This document shows positions 58,790-64,000 of a stretch of DNA of 64,000 nucleotides, one piece after another. Numbering within the stretch: position 1 is the first letter of the stretch; each line of letters begins with the position of its first letter. Source of the DNA: Bombardia bombarda (lineage: Eukaryota; Ascomycota; Sordariomycetes; Sordariales; Lasiosphaeriaceae); contig JAULSR010000008.1 of the NCBI GenBank assembly GCA_030512295.1, positions 1,285,053 through 1,349,052 of the forward strand, written 5' to 3'. The notes under the pieces are model-generated. The model made no database searches. It was not told where the DNA came from and saw nothing but the letters and a program-made list of their open reading frames with translations. The position numbers and the translations under genes were made by a program.

Positions 58790-59895
58790 TTCTATTGCTT
58801 GGTTCGTGCTGACAAGTCGTAGGTATTGCACGTTCCTCGAGCACGATCCACAGGAATGCTTCGAATCTGTCTCTCTCAAGTTCCTCTACTACTTCTACGA
58901 CTGGAGATGCTGAGCCAGAAAACAGGCAAGGATGGGAGGAAGAAGCGCGGAACAAAGAAGAGCAGCGGGCGGGAAGCTTGATGCGACCATGAATCGGAGA
59001 ATGCACAGGGTGGCTCTTCCCCAGCCCCAGTACCAAGACGCCTGGCTAACGTGTCCAGGTCCTGAAAATCTCTCGCCATAAAGCACGAGCTGAACGACGA
59101 GAAACGCGAGAACAGGTGCATGACCATCGACAACCTTAAGCAGCAAGTCGAGGAGACGTTGGGCACCACCAAGAAGTCGTTCCGCCTAGGCGAGCTCCGC
59201 ATTCTCTGTGTCCTGTTTTCTCCTGTTGCTCGCTCCCACCGGCGCTCGTCCTACCTCGGTCCTCCTCCTCCGCTTCGGAGACCTCCGAGTCGTGCTGCTG
59301 GCCCGAGACCCCAACGGCGGCCCACACAAAATCCTGGTCAAGTTCACGCTGGAGTTCACCAAGACGTATCTCGGCACCAAAGATGCGTAAAGTGTCCCGG
59401 CCCGGGGAGACCCCGGACCTCGTCAGTGTTCTCGACGTATGCTCACGCCGTGCTAGGAAGACCGTGACCCTCCCCGAAACCTTGTTCGACCCGTCTCTGA
59501 CTCTCTGCCCCCAAATCTTCCTCCTCGGTATCCTCTTTCGCCATCGAGCCTTCAGGGCCCCAAGTCTGACCAGCCCCGAGAAGGCAACCAGACTCGACAT
59601 CCACACCCAGGCGAGCAGGAGCTGCCTCTGCCGCTCAAGGCCAGTATGAAAGGCGTCTACGTATTCCGCCGAGCCATCAAGAAACTGGTTGGCTACGAGA
59701 TTTCCTGAGGATAGGCCGAGGGATATGCTTCCTTTTGCGTGGGCGAAGCGCTCCTCCTAGAGCCGGATGATCCTCGCATCGAAGAACTCACCCACGAATT
59801 CTACAGTTCTACTGATTTGACTCGACACTTCAAGCGGAAGCATTTGTCAAATCTCCAAGAGGGCGAGGAGATCCACTGCCGGGTTTGTGAGATGC
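58790..59895 (+). pseudogene. Second DUF3435-type recombinase relic
   Basis: In shifting plus-strand frames: FESVSLKFLYYFYDW (near 58870), DNLKQQVEETLGTTKKSFRL (about 59126-59190), LLLAPTGARPTSVLLLRFGD (about 59225-59285; the ARP box holding the first catalytic Arg), RVVLLARDPNGGPHKILVKF, LPETLFDPSLTLCPQIFLLG (59480-59540), MKGVYVFRRAIKKLVGYEIS, and a C-terminal finger TDLTRHFKRKHL with IHCRVCEM (59815-59895). The order matches DUF3435 tyrosine recombinases. Stops and shifts are numerous; the segment around the second Arg/Tyr boxes is missing. It points away from the copy at 45750-48045. Confidence 0.78.
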
Positions 59896-60206
59896 TGGAG
59901 GTCGGCAAAGCCGCTCCAAGGGCGAAGCCACATGGGGTAGGTAGCGCTTGCCCTTGACATTCGTGGCGCGTCCCGTGGAAGAAACGTCCGGGTCGGCAAT
60001 CCGGAGGGCTTTGAAAATGTGGAGGTGGCAGTCTCGCGTAAATACTCTTTCAGTGTGGTCTTCTGGACTTGGCGCTCCGCTGCCTCGGCGCGCTTTTCGG
60101 CTTGCTCCTTCTCGCGCCTCTCTTGCTCCTCTCGTGCCTTTGCTTGCTCCAGCTCACGCTGGAGCCGCTCGATCTCTCGATCTCGAAGTTCTGACATCGT
60201 GTGCAC
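59890..60206 (-). pseudogene. N-terminal relic of a fungal kinase-associated repeat family
   Basis: Minus-strand ATG 60206 opens MSELRDREIERLQRELEQAK, a long charged coiled coil, followed after frame changes by RDCHLHIFKALRIAD, STGRATNVKGK and YPMWLRPWSGFADLQHL. This coil plus LRPWxxF pattern is what I recall at the N-terminus of a large fungal family whose C-terminus is protein-kinase-like. At least two frameshifts; the rest is absent, cut at the junction with the plus-strand recombinase relic near 59895. Confidence 0.5.
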
Positions 60207-60279
60207 CGTACGGGGCGTGTAGAGTGTCGATCGGTCCTAGGTATATCGATTTCAAAGACGAAGGGAGTTGCTAGGCGAT

Positions 60280-60522
60280 TGTCACGGGCTTAGCCCGCTT
60301 TTAGGTGTAGAATAGTTCGTGGGGTATTAGCGTTTTGGCGTTAAGGTATTAGTATGTGATAGTTCCTTAGTCAACCTATTAGTCAGGTTGACCCGTGCAC
60401 CTTAGTCAGCATTCCTTAGTCAGCCTTTCCAGGGATAAAACCCTGGCTTGGCCGCCCGGATAGTTAGCTCCGACGTGCAACCACAAATATCATAAAGTGC
60501 ACCCAAGGTTCAGCCCGTCACA
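60280..60522 (+). repeat. Complete solo LTR of the Gypsy-1 group with intact target duplication
   Basis: Begins TGTCACGGGCTTAGCCC and ends GCCCGTCACA, flanked by GCGAT on both sides (60275-60279, 60523-60527). It is 243 bp, 25 bp longer than the island copies because of a segment with TTAGTCAACCTATTAGTCAGG. Its left third is RIP-mutated (palindrome lost: GCGTTTTGGCGTTAAGG) while the right two thirds are not. Confidence 0.93.
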
Positions 60523-60527
60523 GCGAT

Positions 60528-60922
60528 GGTGATGTTGCGAAAGGGTTCAGAGTCACGCAACAACCCCTCCGACAGCACGTGATTTATTAAGGCCTTGAAA
60601 TTAAGGACGCATGTCACTCCGGTTATAAGGGTTCACGTCAAGATTACGCGATTTTTTTGCTAGCGCAAGAGTGGGGCAGGTAATGGGAATGGACAACTCA
60701 GCGCGCTGCTAATACGAATCCGTGCACTCTGACGTAAGCGGTTTTACCTGTTTTTAGTATTAAATGACCCTCCTTCCCCCACCATCTCCCTACCTTTTCT
60801 TTCCCTAGCCAACCGCAATCACTATCAAATCTTTATTATATTACTACCTCCATCTAAGGCGACTTGCTCCTTGCCTTTAGCTATACTTTTGTTATGCTTA
60901 CGAAACAACTGTTTTTTTCGCC
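60528..60922. other. Presumed promoter/5' leader of the next frame
   Basis: Spacer ending in a pyrimidine-rich segment (CCCCCACCATCTCCC, CTTTCCC) and AT-rich TTTATTATATTAC about 90 bp before the ATG at 60923. No other feature. Confidence 0.4.
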
Positions 60923-61280
60923 ATGGACACCACCATTAGCGACCAAGCCAACAACGGCCAGGCTTCCTGTCCCTCGAGGAAGAGGAAGGGGGTTCCGATG
61001 CCCCCTGGTATGACGGAAGAACTACGACAAGCGAACATCAGGCAATATTGGAAGGAGAAGAAGCTCGCCGACGAAACAGCCAAAAACACAGAGTTGAACA
61101 AGAACATTACCATTAGCGACCAAGCTAATAACGGCCAGGCTTCCCCTCCCTCGAGAGGCGGTTCCGTTCCCCCCGGTATAACGGAAACAACCCAACAAGC
61201 GTGCAACATGTAACATTGGAAGGATAAGAAACTCGCCGACCAAACAGCCAAAAATATAAAGCTTAATAAAAATATTAAAT
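60923..61280 (+). pseudogene. Gene fragment with an internal ~170-bp tandem duplication and an in-frame stop
   Basis: ATG 60923 opens MDTTISDQANNGQASCPSRK, then MPPGMTEELRQANIRQYWKE and KKLADETAKN. From about 61105 the same module repeats (TISDQANNGQASPPSRGG, PPGITETTQQ) but is stopped by TAA at 61211-61213; beyond it HWKDKKLADQTAKN continues in frame. CAA->TAA is a CpA->TpA change. GTAAGT at 61280 could be a 5' splice site with TTATTTAG near 61369 as acceptor. The family is unknown; the short PPGMTxExRxxxIxxYW pattern hints at the N-terminus of a transposon-encoded protein, without proof. Confidence 0.5.
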
Positions 61281-61587
61281 GTAAGTTAGTAAGTTTTCTA
61301 TATCGTTAACATCTTTAAATCTATATTAATTAATGTATTTAAATAAGAGCCGACTTGTCTTATCTTATTTAGTTATAAGAGCTTAGTGCTAGGTGGAATA
61401 AGTAAAGGATTATTAAAAGGGAGGAAAGAACGGTAGAAGATAATACGAAGTTTTAGCACTAAGTTCGGGGATGTATATAAAGCCTTAAAAGAATTATACG
61501 CAAAGCAAAACTACTTAAGCTGCTAATTAAGTCGGAAGTAAAACAAAACTATAACATTAATAATAATAGGCTATCCGGTTAGCTAAA
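61281..61587 (+). other. Possible intron and RIP-touched 3' continuation of the preceding fragment
   Basis: AT-rich. After a possible acceptor near 61369 a broken frame can be followed to about 61570 (REERTVEDNTKF and similar). It ends at the LTR. Nothing certain. Confidence 0.3.
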
Positions 61588-61860
61588 TATAAGGATATAA
61601 GGATATCCCTAAGGACATCCCTAAGGACATCCCTAAGCACGTGCTTAAGCACATGCCAGAAGCGTCCCTAAGGACATGCCAGTTATCCCACCATCTTTGT
61701 ATATAAACAGCGGCCCTCGCCCACCTTCAGTTGCGAGGGCTAGGTTAAAGTCTTACGCTAATACTAATTATTGCTCGCCTTCCTAATTATCTTCATTGCT
61801 CGCCTTCCCAGTTATCTTCATTATGACCACCTTAATTAAGCGTACCTGCCTTTATTTACA
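61588..61860 (+). repeat. 5' LTR of a further chromodomain Gypsy element
   Basis: Starts TATAAGGATATAAGG (start uncertain by 8 bp: 61588 or 61596), ends CCTTTATTTACA; two 25-bp units and a three-fold ACATCCCTAAGG series near the start. Less mutated than the following internal region. Confidence 0.87.
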
Positions 61861-64000
61861 ATTCTTCAACCTCCATATACCATACGGTAACGATCGAGCC
61901 GGTTATTATAATAGGTAACAACCGCGGGAAAAGAAGAGCTACTCCTTAAGCTAGCCCGTTACGGAGGACTATTTTCGAGGATTTCGAAAATATCGATAGC
62001 TAGACTCCCGATTATTAAGAAGAAGGGAAGTCCCTAACTACGAAAGCCTAACCAACGCTAGAACTCCTAGCTACCCCCTCCGGTATAAATACCTAATAGT
62101 TCCAAGCTATAATAATGCAAGTTATAGCTAACGTTTCTACTAGCCTCGGTAACTTCGGCGCCACTTTAACTAATTTTAATAATTAAAGAGGGCCGTTTCG
62201 GCCGAAAGACGACCGTTTCTTTACTTATGCGGTTAGTAAGCTAAAGGTTAATGTTTTTTTTTAAAATAAAAAAAATTAGATTTAAGTTATAAAATAAAAG
62301 AATACTACCCGTTAAAATCGACCTTAATAACTTTAAATTTAATAAATTAATATTTAAATAAAATTTAAAATATAATAATAATAATAAGTTTATTAAAAGT
62401 AATTTTATAATAAAAATTTTAAATAAATTATATAACGGGAATTTAAAAATTATATTAATTCGAACTATTTTAATAATAAATTTAATAAAATTTAAACTTA
62501 TAAAAATTAATTAATATATAATTAATACGATAAATTTTTTTAAGAATTTTATTAAAAATAAACTATATTAATTTAATGTTTTTTTAAAATAAAAATTAAT
62601 AATATTTTTATAGGTTAAAATTATTAAATTAAATTTAATTATTTTTATTATAATCGATATATTAAAACCGTTTTTAATATTATTTTAATTAAAAATTATA
62701 TTAAATAATATAAATATATTTAATTTATTAAATTTTATTTATAAAATAATAATAATTAAAATATTTATTATAAAAAGTTAAATTTTTTTATTAGCTTTAA
62801 TAAATTCCGAAAATTATTATATATTATAAAAGGAATTTATTTAAAATTTCGTTATAATAAAGCTCGGATTTAATGTAATAAATTTTAAAATTTATTTATA
62901 AAAAATTCCTTTTTTTCGTATAAACCTTTTTTTTATATATTATTAATTACCGGATCCGCTATTTAAACGTTATTTTATATAAAAAAGTTTATTATATATT
63001 ATAATTATAATAAATTAAAATATATATAATATTAATATATTATTTTATATATTATAATTATATTAAATTCGAACGTTCGGATTTAAAACGTTAAAATTAA
63101 AAATAATAATAATTCTAATAATTTATATCCTAACCTTTTTAATTCGGAAAATAATTTAAGAAATGAAAAACGGTCTATTTAAATTATTTATAAAAAAATA
63201 AAACTAAGCTTTATTTTTATTATTTAAGGTAGCATTTATTTCTAGTATTATAATTAAAAAACTACTTTATTAACGGTAGTTATTAATATTAATATAAAAG
63301 TATAAATTAATTATATAAATTATTAATTTTATTAAATATATTATATTTTTACTTTTTTAAAAATTAAAGGTTTTAACCTATTATAATTTATTAACTTTAA
63401 TAATAACCGGATAAAAAATTATAGTATTTTTTATTTTATTTTTTAATTTATAAATTTATATAAGAATACCCGTTTTATTTTTTAGTTTTTTTATAAAATT
63501 AAACGGTTAAAAAAATCTTTATTAATATTATAAAAAAACCTAAATATAAGGTTTAAAAATATAACTCTTTATATTATTTTTAATATTTTCAAATAAAAAT
63601 ATTATTTAAAAATTTCGTTAAAAAAAATTGCCTGAAACGTTTTTAATAGCGCCCCCGCTTTTATCGCTATAGTTTTTAACGTTATTATTAAACTTAAAAA
63701 AAACTATATTAATATATTCGACGGTTTAGAATTAAAGCTAGGCTTAGTACCTTTACTTTTAAAACTCGCTTACCATACGGCCGTCTTTTTAAAATAAATA
63801 ATTCGAGAATTTAATATTTTTAAAAAAGCCGAATATTATATTAATTTAATAAAAAAATTTATATTATTATAAAGCTATATTTATTTATTTAATTAAATTT
63901 AATTTAATAAATTAGCCTTTTATATCCGGAAAAACTTTATTAATAATCGAATTATAAAAAGTAATAACTTTATTAATATTTTTATTATTTTTATTTTTAA
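61861..64000 (+). mobile_element. Chromodomain Gypsy element internal region (leader, gag, protease, start of RT), runs off the window
   Basis: Follows the LTR with ATTCTTCAACC and CGATCGAGCCGG as at 15369 and 21773, and stays collinear with 15369-17500. RIP increases sharply after about 62200. No intact frame. The 3' part lies outside the window. Confidence 0.88.

Overview
The window is nuclear DNA of a filamentous ascomycete (Pezizomycotina, most likely a Sordariomycete). The reasons are short fungal introns, fungal-specific families (DUF3435/FluG-type recombinase relics, pogo/Fot1-like transposase, APH-family and JmjC-like genes) and very strong repeat-induced point mutation (RIP). In the repeats C->T and G->A changes dominate, TpA is everywhere, and over about 38 kb no reading frame exceeds 140 codons.

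Layout. 1-380: 3' end of an ABC1/UbiB-family gene, then spacer. 1221-40850: a 39.6-kb AT-rich repeat island bounded by a perfect 65-bp inverted repeat. It is best read as a DNA transposon (MULE-like candidate) packed with nested retroelements. Insertion order can be read from target-site duplications (TSDs): Ty3/Gypsy chromodomain elements (LTR 203-285 bp), a second Gypsy family ('Gypsy-1', 218-bp LTR, TSD GCTAT over 13 kb), two Copia elements (252-bp LTRs, TSDs AAAAA and TTAAA), pogo relics, and two solo LTRs with intact TSDs, one of a fourth family. The inverted repeat itself splits what looks like an older Gypsy-1 solo LTR.

40962-60280: a GC-balanced island with the only credible host-type genes: an APH-family phosphotransferase (two introns, 3' frameshift), a PD-(D/E)XK-like DUF7924-type gene (one intron, premature in-frame stop), and a long JmjC-like/cupin gene. 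Around them lie decayed DUF3435 tyrosine-recombinase pseudogenes (the family of Starship captains): a large one on the minus strand at 45750-48045, an N-terminal piece on the minus strand at 57856-58092, and another on the plus strand at about 58790-59895. Several minisatellites, a pogo relic, a kinase-associated relic and an intact-TSD Gypsy-1 solo LTR (60280-60522) complete it. 60923-64000: a gene fragment with an internal duplication and a stop, then the 5' part of another RIP-mutated chromodomain element running off the window.

Taken together this looks like an accessory or subtelomere-like compartment: host-type genes stranded between RIP-mutated repeat blocks and dead recombinase genes. 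Three open frames outside the repeats carry single in-frame stops; two of the three are exactly what CpA->TpA RIP would produce, which suggests RIP leaking from the islands.
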